Origin: Saccharopolyspora gloriosae | Lineage (GTDB): Bacteria > Actinomycetota > Actinomycetes > Mycobacteriales > Pseudonocardiaceae | NCBI RefSeq assembly: GCF_022828475.1 | Contig: NZ_CP059557.1 | Span: 744,001 to 808,000 of the forward strand | Direction: 5' to 3' | DNA length: 64,000 nucleotides | Part shown: one piece after another, positions 1-7,897 of the stretch | How positions within the stretch are numbered: the stretch's first letter is position 1 | Layout of the letters: each line of letters begins with the position of its first letter | Notes under the pieces: model-generated | Told to the model about the DNA's origin: nothing | Databases searched by the model: none | Seen by the model: the letters and a program-made list of their open reading frames with translations, nothing else | Position numbers and translations under genes: made by a program

Positions 1-266
1 CTGTGCGTAGTGCGCCGGTTATGCGATGTGAAAGATGTGAAATCGAACTCCGTCGCTTCCGTGGGGTGGAATTGCCCGAAAGGGCAAGCGGTGGAACACA
101 GGTGAGGTCGTGGTCGGCGAATTCCTCCACATTGGATCGAAATTCGAAAGAGCGCGGCTGGTTCCTGGTCGGCATCGATCCCGCCCGAGGAATAAGTGTT
201 CGGCCGTGTGGGTAGGCGTGGGGGTGGAAGCGCTCGGCACGGAGCACTGAGGAGGAACGCGGACAC

Positions 267-485
267 ATGGCGAACAACGCGCACTTCATCACCGCGAACA
301 CGGGTGGCGTTCCGGCGGTCATCGTGCGAGACGACCGCGGAACACCCGTCACGAAACTGGAGCTCCCGGCGGAGAAGTCGACACCCGAGCAGGCCGATGA
401 GGAGCTCGCCGCCGCGGGCTGGACTCGCGAAACCGACTGGACCGCCGCCGACGACGGCTGGGTCGTCCCGGTCGTGCCCGCCTGA
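267..485 (+). CDS. Small conserved hypothetical protein (72 aa)
   Basis: A 72-residue acidic soluble protein of unknown function. The start is supported by a strong GAGGA ribosome binding site about 11 nt upstream of the ATG. It has no signal peptide or membrane segment. Tryptophans are concentrated in the second half (GWTRETDW and GWVVPVVP). It lies 45 bp upstream of another small actinobacterial protein on the same strand, so the two are probably co-transcribed. I do not recognise a family. Codon use and the clear RBS argue that it is real. Confidence 0.7.
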   Translation: MANNAHFITANTGGVPAVIVRDDRGTPVTKLELPAEKSTPEQADEELAAAGWTRETDWTAADDGWVVPVVPA

Positions 486-530
486 CCGCGCCCGACGTCC
501 CGGCCGCACCGCTTATTCGAGGAGATCGCC

Positions 531-872
531 TTGGCACAGCAAGAACTTCCGCTGCCCGACTACGACGAGCTGCCGCTGGGAACGCTGCGCCACCGCATGC
601 GGGCGCTGAACGCCGACGAACTCCGGACGCTGCTGGATCACGAACGCGAGCACGCCGACCGCACGCCGGTGATCGCGTTGCTCACGAGCCGCCTCGACGA
701 GCTCGCGCAGGGCGCCACCCCCTCCCCGGGTTCGCAGGAAGAGATGCCGGAGGTGGCCGAGCACAAGCGGACCGGTTCGCCGGTGACTCCGAGCGGGCCT
801 GCCGAACCCGGACGTTCGACGGGCCACGGCACCGTCGGCCAAACGGGGAAGGGCATCGAGCACAGCGAGTGA
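531..872 (+). CDS. Conserved actinobacterial hypothetical protein (113 aa)
   Basis: Starts with TTG preceded by GAGGAGATCGCC, a good ribosome binding site. The first 60 residues (LPLPDYDELPLGTLRHRMR, then a short helical segment) resemble an N-terminal module common in actinobacterial proteins of unknown function. The last 50 residues are Pro/Gly/Ser-rich and probably disordered. It has no transmembrane segment or catalytic motif. It is likely co-transcribed with the 72-aa gene upstream and is convergent with the AlkZ-like gene that ends 17 bp downstream. Function unknown. Confidence 0.7.
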   Translation: MAQQELPLPDYDELPLGTLRHRMRALNADELRTLLDHEREHADRTPVIALLTSRLDELAQGATPSPGSQEEMPEVAEHKRTGSPVTPSGPAEPGRSTGHGTVGQTGKGIEHSE

Positions 873-889
873 GAGGCCGCACTGGTGTT

Positions 890-1984
890 TCATCCGGCTT
901 GGACTCGGACCTGGCCGTTCGCATCGCCGGACAGGAATGCCGCGAGTTCCCGGCCCTGCTCGGTGACTGCGGTGCTCTCAAAGCTGGAGAGGCCGCGCAG
1001 CGGGCTCACGACCACCGCCCCGTCCTCGACGGACCACGTCGCCGCGACTCGGCCGTCGACCAGCACCGCCCGTTGGCCCGCCACGGACAAGCCGCGGTGC
1101 TCGTCGTCGATGATCCGGCCGCGGTCGGCGTAGCCGAGGATCGCGTTGTCGAACGCGGGCAGGAACCGCACCGGTGCGGGCACGTCCGGGTCGGGACGGG
1201 GAGCGTCGGGGAGGTCGAGCAGCTCGCGGCCGCGTTCGTCGCGGAACGCGACCAGCTCCTCCCGGATCGCCGCCACCGCCGCCGGGAGCCCGGCCAGCCC
1301 GCACCAGGCGCGCAGGTCGGACGAGGCGGCCGGACCGAACGCGGCCAGGTAGCGGCGCACCAACGCCGCCCCGGCCGGGTCCGAGCCGTCCGCGGCCGGC
1401 GGATCGACCGGGCGGCCCAGCCACGAGGACAGCAGCACGTTGCGCGCGCCCCCGCTCTCCCGCCAGAGCCCGCGCGGCGGGACCTGCACGGCGGGAACCA
1501 GAACGATCACGGCCTCGCCGAGCGCTCTCGGACCGGCATCCGGCCAGCGCTCGGCGAGTGCGCGCCCCAGTTCGGGCATCGAACGGGGGACCTCGTCGGC
1601 CATCAGTTCCCGGCCCGTCGCGGCGAGCTCGTCGAGGTCGACGCCGTCGAGCTCGCGCCGGTACACGCCGAGCAGCCGCTGGCGGAGCATCGCGTCGTGC
1701 CTGGTCCGCCACGCCACGGCGTCGTCGGCGGTCACGAGGTGGATCGTGCGGCGCATGAGGTGGGTCCGCACCACCCGCCGGTCGGTGAGTAGCCCGGAGA
1801 GCGCCGCCGGGTCGAACCCGTGAATCCGCGACCACAGTCCGATGAACGGCTCCTGCGGCTCCTGCGCCTGGAGGCCGCCGAGGTGCGCCACGGCGTCGAG
1901 GATTCCGAGATCGGCCCGCTCCAGCAGCAGCTGGCGGGCGAGGGCGGCCCGGTTGAGCGCTCGCGCGGACAGCCGGGTCACCAC
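890..1984 (-). CDS. Winged-helix AlkZ-like DNA glycosylase family protein
   Basis: A 364-aa member of the HTH_42 winged-helix family that includes AlkZ, a DNA glycosylase that excises alkylated or crosslinked bases. Residues 35-43 carry LGGLQAQEP. Its Q39-x-Q41 matches the Gln-x-Gln pair that is catalytic in AlkZ. The Arg/His-rich stretch after it (THLMRRTIHLV, about 94-104) and a C-terminal winged-helix region with FLPAFDNAILGYADR also fit the family. The GTG start has GGAG about 8 nt upstream. It lies 25 bp downstream of the DinB gene on the same strand, so the two are probably an operon. The protein could act in general alkylation repair or in self-resistance. The family call is firm, the substrate unknown. 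Confidence 0.8.
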   Translation of the reverse strand: MVTRLSARALNRAALARQLLLERADLGILDAVAHLGGLQAQEPQEPFIGLWSRIHGFDPAALSGLLTDRRVVRTHLMRRTIHLVTADDAVAWRTRHDAMLRQRLLGVYRRELDGVDLDELAATGRELMADEVPRSMPELGRALAERWPDAGPRALGEAVIVLVPAVQVPPRGLWRESGGARNVLLSSWLGRPVDPPAADGSDPAGAALVRRYLAAFGPAASSDLRAWCGLAGLPAAVAAIREELVAFRDERGRELLDLPDAPRPDPDVPAPVRFLPAFDNAILGYADRGRIIDDEHRGLSVAGQRAVLVDGRVAATWSVEDGAVVVSPLRGLSSFESTAVTEQGRELAAFLSGDANGQVRVQAG

Positions 1985-2009
1985 GTCGCTCCATGCTCGT
2001 CCGCGCTGC

Positions 2010-2582
2010 TCACGCAGGCTTTCCGTTGATCGTTTCGCGCAGGATGTCCGCGTGCCCGGCGTGCTGGGTCGTCTCGGCGATGATGTGGATCAGGACTCGG
2101 CGCGCGCTGTGCTCGTCGCCGGGTTCGTGCCACGGGGCCTCCGGCAGCGGGTGCTTCACCGACAGGCTCGGCAGGGTGGTGATGATCCGCTCGGTTTCGG
2201 CGGCGACCCGCTCGTAGCGCTCGACGATCCCGGCGAGGGTCTCACCGGGCAGCACCTGGAAGTCCAGCTGGCGATCGATGGCCCACTGCGGGTACTCGGT
2301 GGCGGCGCCGGTCATGAAGTCGTTCCAGGTCACGCCCTCGGGCAGGGCGAAGCTCATCGCCGACGGGCCTTCGAGCACGAACCGCATCCAGCCCTGCTCG
2401 GTGGTGGTGACGTGCTTGATCAGGCCTCCCAGGCACAGCTCGCTGATCGTCGGCCGCGCGCCGGCCTGCTCATCGCTGAGCCCGCGGGTGGTGGCGATCA
2501 GGGCTTCCCGCGCGGCGGCGAGTTCGGCGAGCAGGTCCGCCCGCTCGTCGTCGAGCGTGGGGGAGGTGGTCGTGCCGGTCAT
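2010..2582 (-). CDS. DinB/DUF664 family, mycothiol-transferase-type protein
   Basis: A 190-aa four-helix-bundle protein of the DinB superfamily. Family signatures are GLIKHVTTTEQGW in helix 2 and AETTQHAGHADILRE in the last helix. They supply the histidine triad that binds a divalent metal in DUF664/mycothiol-dependent enzymes. The start at 2582 is preferred because GAGGGA sits 9 nt upstream; an upstream ATG at 2681 would overlap the divergent regulator. Likely thiol-dependent detoxification, substrate unknown. It is divergent from a WYL regulator 93 bp away, which probably controls it together with the AlkZ-like gene. Confidence 0.82.
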   Translation of the reverse strand: MTGTTTSPTLDDERADLLAELAAAREALIATTRGLSDEQAGARPTISELCLGGLIKHVTTTEQGWMRFVLEGPSAMSFALPEGVTWNDFMTGAATEYPQWAIDRQLDFQVLPGETLAGIVERYERVAAETERIITTLPSLSVKHPLPEAPWHEPGDEHSARRVLIHIIAETTQHAGHADILRETINGKPA

Positions 2583-2675
2583 GATCGGAATCCCTCGGTC
2601 GTCGTCGTGGTACGTGACGACTATCGCAGGGGTAGCGGTCAGGTTCCGGCCGCTTCTCGGGGCACCATCGAATTC

Positions 2676-3632
2676 ATGCACGGAACTTCAGGGCGGTTGC
2701 TGGCTCTGCTGTCGTTGCTGCAAGCGCGCCGGGACTGGCCGGGGCGGTTGCTGGCGGAGCGGCTGGACGCCAGCGAGCGCACCGTGCGCCGCGACGTGCA
2801 GCGGCTGCGCGAACTCGGCTATCCGATCCTGGCCGTCAAAGGACCCGACGGGGGATATCGGCTGGAGGCGGGCGCGGAGCTGCCGCCGCTGCTGTTCGAC
2901 GACGAACAGGCCGTCGCCCTCGCCGTCGCACTCCAGATCGCAGCCGGGGCCGGCGCGGACATCGGGGAGGCCGCGACGCGTGCGCTGAGCACCGTGCGGC
3001 AGGTGATGCCCGCGCGGCTGCGGCACCGGATCGACGCGCTGCGGGTCACCGCCGTCGAACGCGGCGGGGCGATTCCGCAGGTCGACGCCGAGGTTCTGGT
3101 GGCGGTGGGGGCCGCGGTCCACGCTCGCGAAGTGCTGCGATTCGACTACGCCGCACCCCGCGGGGACGGTGCGGCGCCGCCGCGCCGGGTGCAGCCGCAC
3201 CACCTGGTGACCTGGGGCGGGCGCTGGTACCTGGTGGCGTGGGACCTCGACCGGGACGATTGGCGGACCTTCCGCGCCGACCGGATCGCGCCGCGCACGC
3301 CCACCGGTCCACGCTTCACGCCGCGTGAACTGCCCGGCGGGGACGTGGCGGCCTTCGTGGCTGAGAAGTTCATGGGCGCCACCGATTGGCCCTGCCGCGG
3401 TGAGGTGATCCTCGACCTGCCCGCGGCCGCCGTGTCCCGGTTCGCCCATGACGGGGTCGTGGAGGAACTCGGGCCGGATCGCTGCCGGCTCGTGCTGGGG
3501 TCGTGGTCCTGGGTCGGCCTGGCCGCCACCATCGGCCGGTACGACGCCGACATCGAGGTCGTGGGGCCGCCGGAGCTCCAGGAAGCCTTCGCCCGGTTGG
3601 CCCGGCGTTATGGGGCGGCCGGAACCGGCTGA
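2676..3632 (+). CDS. YafY-type HTH/WYL-domain transcriptional regulator
   Basis: A 318-aa regulator. Residues 1-60 form a DeoR-like winged helix (LLSLLQARRDWPGRLLAERL, then ERTVRRDVQRLRELGYPI). A central region is followed by the WYL domain around 150-200, with GGRWYLVAWDLDRDDWRTFRADRI. The C-terminal WCX extension ends in GPPELQEAFARLARRYG. The WYL module typically senses a ligand or nucleic acid and controls a neighbouring gene. Here the neighbour is the divergent DinB/AlkZ-like operon. The start at the ATG at 2676 gives the usual family length. Longer upstream extensions of the frame are read-through of non-coding DNA. Confidence 0.88.
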   Translation: MHGTSGRLLALLSLLQARRDWPGRLLAERLDASERTVRRDVQRLRELGYPILAVKGPDGGYRLEAGAELPPLLFDDEQAVALAVALQIAAGAGADIGEAATRALSTVRQVMPARLRHRIDALRVTAVERGGAIPQVDAEVLVAVGAAVHAREVLRFDYAAPRGDGAAPPRRVQPHHLVTWGGRWYLVAWDLDRDDWRTFRADRIAPRTPTGPRFTPRELPGGDVAAFVAEKFMGATDWPCRGEVILDLPAAAVSRFAHDGVVEELGPDRCRLVLGSWSWVGLAATIGRYDADIEVVGPPELQEAFARLARRYGAAGTG

Positions 3633-3788
3633 CCCGTTCACCGGACGGTCTCGTCCACTTAGGACTTCTCCGGCGGGATGATTCGCGGCCCGCTGCCGGT
3701 TGACCGGATGGTGACTGCTCGGCGGTTTCGCCGCCGCCGGGGCACGGGCACACCTGACTCAGGGAAACTCAAGAGCAGCGGAGGTCGC

Positions 3789-4757
3789 ATGAAGGCGGCG
3801 GTGTACTACGAGAACGGCGGTCCCGAGGTCCTGCGCTACGAGGACGTCCCGGACCCCGAGGTGCGGTCCGGTGAGGTGCTGCTGCGCGTCGCCGCGGTCA
3901 GCGTGCAGGGCGGTGACCTGCTGCATCGGCAGGGAGCGCCGTTCGAGGACGCGCCGCACATCGTCGGCTACCAGGCCGCGGGCACCATCGAGGCGGTCGG
4001 CGCGGACGTGACCTCGGTGCGCGCCGGGCAGCGGGTGGTGGCGTTCATGCCCGACGGTTCGCACGCCGAACTGGCCGTGGCGCAGGAGGGCGACGTCTAC
4101 GCGGTACCGGACGAGCTGGACCTGCGGCTCGCGGCGGGCATCCCGGTCGAGTTCGGCACCGCCGACGACTGCCTGTTCGAGTTCGGCCGGTTGCGCGCCG
4201 GCGAGACGGTGCTCGTGCAGGCCGCGGCGGGCGGGGTGGGCTTGGCCGCCGTGCAGCTCGCGAAGGCCGCCGGAGCCACCGTGATCGGCACCGCCTCCAG
4301 TGCGGAGAAGCTGACCAGGCTCGCCGAGCTCGGACTCGACCACGCGATCAATTACAAGGACACCGACGTCGTCGAACGGGTGCGGGAGCTCACCGAGGGG
4401 CGCGGGGTGGATCTCGTCGTCGATCCGGTCGGCGGGAGCACCCTCGAAGGCAGCGTCGGCGCGCTCGCCTACCGGGGACGGATCAGCTGGGTCGGGCAGG
4501 CGGGCCGGGAGACGAGCCCGCCGCGGCTCGGGCCGCTGATGTTCAAGAGCGCCTCGCTCAACGGCGTCTACTTCGGCGGCGAGATGGAGCACGATCCGGA
4601 GCGCACGCGGGCCGTCGTCGAGCGCCTCATCGGCCGGGTCGCGTCCGGTGAGCTCACCGTCGTGCTGGACGAGGAGTTCCCGCTCGCCGAGGCCGCCGAG
4701 GCCCACCGCCACATCGAGAGCCGAGCCGCCTTCGGCCGAGTCCTCCTCATCCCCTGA
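3789..4757 (+). CDS. Zinc-independent NADPH:quinone oxidoreductase (MDR family)
   Basis: A 322-aa medium-chain dehydrogenase/reductase of the quinone reductase type. The GroES-like N-terminal half starts MKAAVYYENGGPEVLRYEDV. The Rossmann half carries AAAGGVGLAAVQLAKAAGA around 145-165 as the NADPH-binding loop and INYKDTDVVERVRELT afterwards. The Cys/His zinc ligands of alcohol dehydrogenases are absent, as in quinone reductases. The enzyme should reduce quinones or alpha,beta-unsaturated carbonyls in the cytosol. The ATG at 3789 has GGAGGTC about 7 nt upstream. It is followed by strong hairpins that probably end the transcript. Confidence 0.88.
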   Translation: MKAAVYYENGGPEVLRYEDVPDPEVRSGEVLLRVAAVSVQGGDLLHRQGAPFEDAPHIVGYQAAGTIEAVGADVTSVRAGQRVVAFMPDGSHAELAVAQEGDVYAVPDELDLRLAAGIPVEFGTADDCLFEFGRLRAGETVLVQAAAGGVGLAAVQLAKAAGATVIGTASSAEKLTRLAELGLDHAINYKDTDVVERVRELTEGRGVDLVVDPVGGSTLEGSVGALAYRGRISWVGQAGRETSPPRLGPLMFKSASLNGVYFGGEMEHDPERTRAVVERLIGRVASGELTVVLDEEFPLAEAAEAHRHIESRAAFGRVLLIP

Positions 4758-4803
4758 CACCCGCTGTTGATATTAGCGAGGAGTCCCAGCGGCTCATCGC
4801 GTT

Positions 4804-4854
4804 CCAGGTGAACGTCCCCTTCGTCCGCGCCGGCCAAAGGGGATATTCGCCTGG
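4804..4854. terminator. Long imperfect hairpin downstream of the quinone reductase
   Basis: Arms 4804-4821 and 4837-4854 are inverted repeats matching at 15 of 18 positions, around a 15-nt loop. It sits 46 bp after the stop codon of the plus-strand oxidoreductase and next to a second perfect hairpin. It probably forms part of a bidirectional terminator, but no U-tract is visible. Confidence 0.55.
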
Positions 4855-4870
4855 CGTGGCTGGTAGCGGC

Positions 4871-4899
4871 CCGTTCGCCCGGTCGCACTGGGCGAACGG
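4871..4899. terminator. Perfect 10-bp hairpin, convergent terminator candidate
   Basis: CCGTTCGCCC at 4871-4880 pairs perfectly with GGGCGAACGG at 4890-4899 across a 9-nt loop. It lies between the plus-strand oxidoreductase and the minus-strand aconitase-like remnant that ends at 4909. That is the position expected for a shared terminator that outlived the remnant gene. Confidence 0.6.
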
Positions 4900-4908
4900 A
4901 CATTCGCC

Positions 4909-5000
4909 TCAGGCGTCGTTGAGGGCTTGGCGGACGACGTAGGGGAGGGTGCCGCCGTTGCGGAGGTAGGCGATCTCGCTTGCGGAGTCGATGCGCAGGC
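4909..5000 (-). pseudogene. C-terminal remnant resembling aconitate hydratase
   Basis: On the minus strand, about 30 codons ending in a TGA at 4909-4911 read LRIDSASEIAYLRNGGTLP followed by YVVRQALNDA. The (R)ID...Y.RNGG.L.YV(V/L)R pattern is the extreme C-terminus of AcnA-type aconitases. Upstream of about 5000 the similarity is lost, and there is no room for the rest of the roughly 900-aa enzyme because a TetR gene starts at 5204. It is therefore a decayed tail. The family call rests on pattern memory, not an alignment. Confidence 0.5.
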
Positions 5001-5190
5001 ATCGGAGTGGTTCCGGGCGGCTTCTCGGGAGCCGATCTCGATCGCCCGGGAAGCGGGTGGATCGCCTCCTGGGAGCCAGTGGTGCCGATCTGCGCGAACA
5101 TGCTCGTCCTCGGCAGCCGTTCGCGGTGGGCGGCGGCAGACCTGCGGAAAACGGTGAAAATCAGCCTCACCGTCGATAGCGGGTGAGCAC

Positions 5191-5196
5191 TAACAT
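5191..5196 (+). promoter_or_regulatory. Candidate -10 box for a leaderless TetR transcript
   Basis: TAACAT lies 7 nt upstream of GTG 5204. In actinobacteria this arrangement is typical of leaderless mRNAs. No convincing -35 hexamer is visible. Confidence 0.4.
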
Positions 5197-5203
5197 CGGT
5201 CCC

Positions 5204-5893
5204 GTGTCGAGGGACGTGCGTGCGCGGATCGTTGATGCGGCGTCCGCGCTGCTCGCCGACGGTGGTCCCGATGCCATGACCACGCGCGCGGTCTGCGAGG
5301 CGGCGGGCGTGCAGGCTCCGACGATCTACCGCTTCTTCGGCGACAAGAGCGGCCTGCTCGACGCCGTCACCGGGCTCCTCTTCGAGTCCTATGTGGATCG
5401 ATCAGTGGCGGTGGCCCGTCGTGACCCCGTGGACGACCTGCGCGGAGGCTGGGACCTGCACGTGGGCTTCGGGCTGGAGAACCCCGCCGCCTATGCGGCC
5501 GTCTACGGTGCGCCACGCACCGGCCGCGAATCGAGCGCCGATCGACGGGTCACCGAGCTGCTGGCGGCCCGGATCCGCCGCATCGCCGAAGCCGGACGGC
5601 TCACCGTCCCGGAGCGCCGCGCGGTCCGGCTGGTGCACTCCGCCGCGCGCGGCACGACCCTTGAACTGCTGGGTATTCCCTGGCACGAGCGGGATCTCGA
5701 ACTGGCCGACCTCGCCCGCGAGGCGGCGATCACCGCGATCACCGACGGCGGCGAACTCCCGCCTCGGCACGCCGCACCGGAGGTCGGCGCCGCACTCGCG
5801 CTGCGGGAGGGGCTGGACGGCCTCACCGCGCTCACCGAAGCCGAACGCACCCTGCTGGCGACCTGGCTCGACCGCGTCACCGACACCGGGTGA
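5204..5893 (+). CDS. TetR/AcrR family transcriptional regulator
   Basis: A 229-aa TetR-type repressor. The N-terminal HTH covers residues 1-50 (RARIVDAASALLADGGPDAM, then TTRAVCEAAGVQAPTIYRFF and GDKSGLL), with the canonical recognition helix TIYRFFGDKSGLL. The C-terminal ligand-binding region is family-specific. I prefer GTG 5204 because TAACAT at 5191-5196 looks like a -10 box ending 7 nt before it, which would give a leaderless mRNA. GTG 5183 in the same frame is the alternative and would add 7 residues. The target is unknown; the flanking genes are remnants, so its original partner may be gone. Confidence 0.85.
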   Translation: MSRDVRARIVDAASALLADGGPDAMTTRAVCEAAGVQAPTIYRFFGDKSGLLDAVTGLLFESYVDRSVAVARRDPVDDLRGGWDLHVGFGLENPAAYAAVYGAPRTGRESSADRRVTELLAARIRRIAEAGRLTVPERRAVRLVHSAARGTTLELLGIPWHERDLELADLAREAAITAITDGGELPPRHAAPEVGAALALREGLDGLTALTEAERTLLATWLDRVTDTG

Positions 5894-5954
5894 CCAAGAT
5901 TCTCCTTGCGCGGTAACCGATTCCGGTGCGCCCAGGATCGACGGCTCTCGCGAG

Positions 5955-6174
5955 TGGAACCGGGTGGTTTCGCGGAGCTCGGCGCGAGGCCTACGCCGAC
6001 AGCATCCGCGGCGAGCTGGGAGCGCGGGACCAGAAGGTCCTACTCGGCATCTCCTTCGGCTGCGCCGACGAGTCCGCCGCCACCAACGCGCTGCGCATGC
6101 GGGAGGCCCGGGAATTCGGTGTCAGCTACGCGCCGTGCACCGGCGACCGGCCTGAGCTAATGCGCACCCTCTGA
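5955..6174 (+). pseudogene. Nitroreductase-family C-terminal fragment
   Basis: The frame reads EAYADSIRGELGARDQKVLL, then GISFGCADESAATNALRMRE. This resembles the C-terminal region of FMN-dependent nitroreductases, where (V)LxGISFGYxDxxxPxN closes the fold. The FMN-binding N-terminal 150 residues are absent, and the TetR stop is only about 60 bp upstream. The frame runs on past the expected end to a TGA at 6172-6174, overlapping the 3' end of the convergent nuclease-like gene. This is a truncated relic and should have no enzyme activity. Confidence 0.55.
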
Positions 6175-7242
6175 GTAGGTTTCTCTCGCCGCTGCCTCGC
6201 GATAAGCGTCTGTGAGCGTGTTGAGCAGATCGTCGGAAACGTCTCGGGTGGTCGACCCTTGTCTCACCGGGCCGCCGAGCACTGACTCCACAGTCCGTAG
6301 CGCGTTCGGCGCGGAGGTCGTGAACTTGCTTCGCCAGAACTTGAGGTATACGGACCTGGTCTCCTTGTAGACGGTGACGAGGCCACTCTTGTCCGCGATT
6401 CGGAGCAGTAGGGTTTTGGACTTTTCTCCGTGATACGTGGACACGGTGCAGAGTCCTTCCGCTGCCAGGCTTTCGCCCCACGCGGTCAGCCGCAACAGCA
6501 GCTCCCGCTGGTCGGTGGGTGCATCGTCGATCGCAGCGCGGAAGTCGGCAGAACCCGGCTGGAGCCCGTCTGCCTGGCGGTCGATCACTTCAGCGTCGGA
6601 CAACTCGGCGGTTCGCCGGGCGGGTTCTATCCGTTGGGGAATGACGATGCGCTGGCCGTTCACCTCGTAGGAGGCAACGGTGATCAGGTCGATGACGAGC
6701 TCGTCGGTGATCGATTCCAGGTAGCCGACTACGTGGACGAGTTCATCCGGTGCGCTGTCCAGCACGATCACGAGCCGGAAGGCGCCGTTGGAGAGGCTCT
6801 GCGCGAGACCTTCTTCGAACGCACGAGGATCGAGCGAATTTTCCTGGTATTCGGCCTGCATCAAACCGAGCACGGTCTCATGCCCGTGCTTCTTCAGGTA
6901 TGGAGCGATGATCCGCTCTTCCAGCTGGTTCGTGTCAAGGCCTTGCAAGTACGAGGCGTAGGACAGGACTTGGGCCACGACGGCCCGCCGGGCTTCGGAG
7001 TTTCCCGCGAGCTTGACCTCGATGACCGAGATGCGTCCGGAGGTCTCCACGCCTATGAGATCCGCGTATCCCTTGCCGAGGCGGACCTCGCGCCCCAGGA
7101 CAGTGAGCCGGGGCGAGCCGGCGAGGGGAAGCATCTGTGGTGCCTGTTCCACCAGGTCGTGCAGGACGCTTTCGGCGGGATAATCGGTGGGGGAGAGGAA
7201 TTTCCAGCCTTGGTGCGGGTCGGATGTCCAAATCGCGGTCAC
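6157..7242 (-). CDS. PD-(D/E)XK nuclease-like protein of unknown role
   Basis: A 361-aa protein with a probable restriction-endonuclease-like core near the N-terminus. It has LGKGYADLIGVE (D61) followed by RISVIEVKLAG (E75-V-K77), then QVLSYASYLQ (Q91). This is the D...ExK...Q layout of NucS/DUF91-like PD-(D/E)XK proteins. The C-terminal half (about 240-340) is a separate alpha/beta region reminiscent of DUF4268-type tails. The GTG start at 7242 has no clear RBS. It has no methylase or helicase partner, so a stand-alone DNA repair or defence nuclease is possible. Function is inferred from motifs only. Confidence 0.7.
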   Translation of the reverse strand: MTAIWTSDPHQGWKFLSPTDYPAESVLHDLVEQAPQMLPLAGSPRLTVLGREVRLGKGYADLIGVETSGRISVIEVKLAGNSEARRAVVAQVLSYASYLQGLDTNQLEERIIAPYLKKHGHETVLGLMQAEYQENSLDPRAFEEGLAQSLSNGAFRLVIVLDSAPDELVHVVGYLESITDELVIDLITVASYEVNGQRIVIPQRIEPARRTAELSDAEVIDRQADGLQPGSADFRAAIDDAPTDQRELLLRLTAWGESLAAEGLCTVSTYHGEKSKTLLLRIADKSGLVTVYKETRSVYLKFWRSKFTTSAPNALRTVESVLGGPVRQGSTTRDVSDDLLNTLTDAYREAAARETYSEGAH

Positions 7243-7305
7243 GCGCCGAACGGTAACGTGTCACGACGTTCGATTCCGGCGAATTGTGCGATCGCGGGGT
7301 CCGGT

Positions 7306-7626
7306 TCAGTCCGGGATGGTGTGGTCGAGGTTGTCCTCGACCCAGGTGCGCAGGGCGTTGAGCGGGGCGGCGGCGCCGTGGCCGAGTTCGGTGAGCTCGT
7401 ATTCGACGTGCAGCGGCACGGCCGGGTAGATGGTCCGGTCCACGAGCCCGGCGGACTCCAGCCTGCGCAGGGTCTGGGTGAGCACCTTGGGGCTGACGCC
7501 CTGCAAACGGCGTTGCAATGCGCCGAAGCGGTGCGGTCCCTCCTCCAGCGCGCCGATCGCGAGCGCGGACCACTTGTTCGCGAGCAGATCCAGCATCGCC
7601 CGGCAGGGACATTGGGCCTCGTACAC
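7306..7626 (-). CDS. HxlR-family transcriptional regulator
   Basis: A 106-aa winged-helix regulator. CPCRAMLDLLANKWSALAIG is the HxlR N-terminal signature, followed by GPHRFGALQRRLQGVSPKVL and TQTLRRLESAGLV in the recognition region. The start is uncertain. I use GTG 7626 because an HxlR-type palindrome (7684-7706) lies upstream and should be outside the coding region. The frame is open to an ATG at 7788, which would give 160 aa. The N-terminal Cys pair could make it redox- or electrophile-sensitive. No divergent target gene is present. Confidence 0.8.
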   Translation of the reverse strand: MYEAQCPCRAMLDLLANKWSALAIGALEEGPHRFGALQRRLQGVSPKVLTQTLRRLESAGLVDRTIYPAVPLHVEYELTELGHGAAAPLNALRTWVEDNLDHTIPD

Positions 7627-7683
7627 GTCGTGGTGGTCGTGCCGGCCCGTGGCGCATCGAGTGCTGATCGTGATCCCTCCCCC

Positions 7684-7706
7684 GTACGCTTCCCAAGGGA
7701 GAGTAC
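7684..7706. promoter_or_regulatory. HxlR-type operator candidate (GTAC-ended dyad)
   Basis: GTACGCTTCCC (7684-7694) and GGGAGAGTAC (7697-7706) form an imperfect inverted repeat with GTAC at both ends, a layout known for YodB/HypR/HxlR-class operators. It is about 58 bp upstream of the chosen HxlR start, consistent with autoregulation. On the minus strand GGAGGG follows at 7680-7675. Confidence 0.45.
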
Positions 7707-7897
7707 CGGGCGTTCCAGGAAGCGGATTCCGGAGGGGAGCGTCGTCGAATTCGGAGTGGAATTCGGCGAGTTGTGCGCATGGTGGCACGCGCGGCGCGCA
7801 TTTCTCCGCGCCGCGCGTGCGTGCAATTCATTAAAATTGATCGATCACCGGTATCTCGGCCGCACGAGTGCGGCGGATACCTCGCGCAATCCGTGGA

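Noticed and set aside
1-266. Possible gene tail at the left edge
   Set aside because: The frames on both strands here have no RBS, family pattern or consistent codon bias. The region is more likely the leader of the 72-aa gene.
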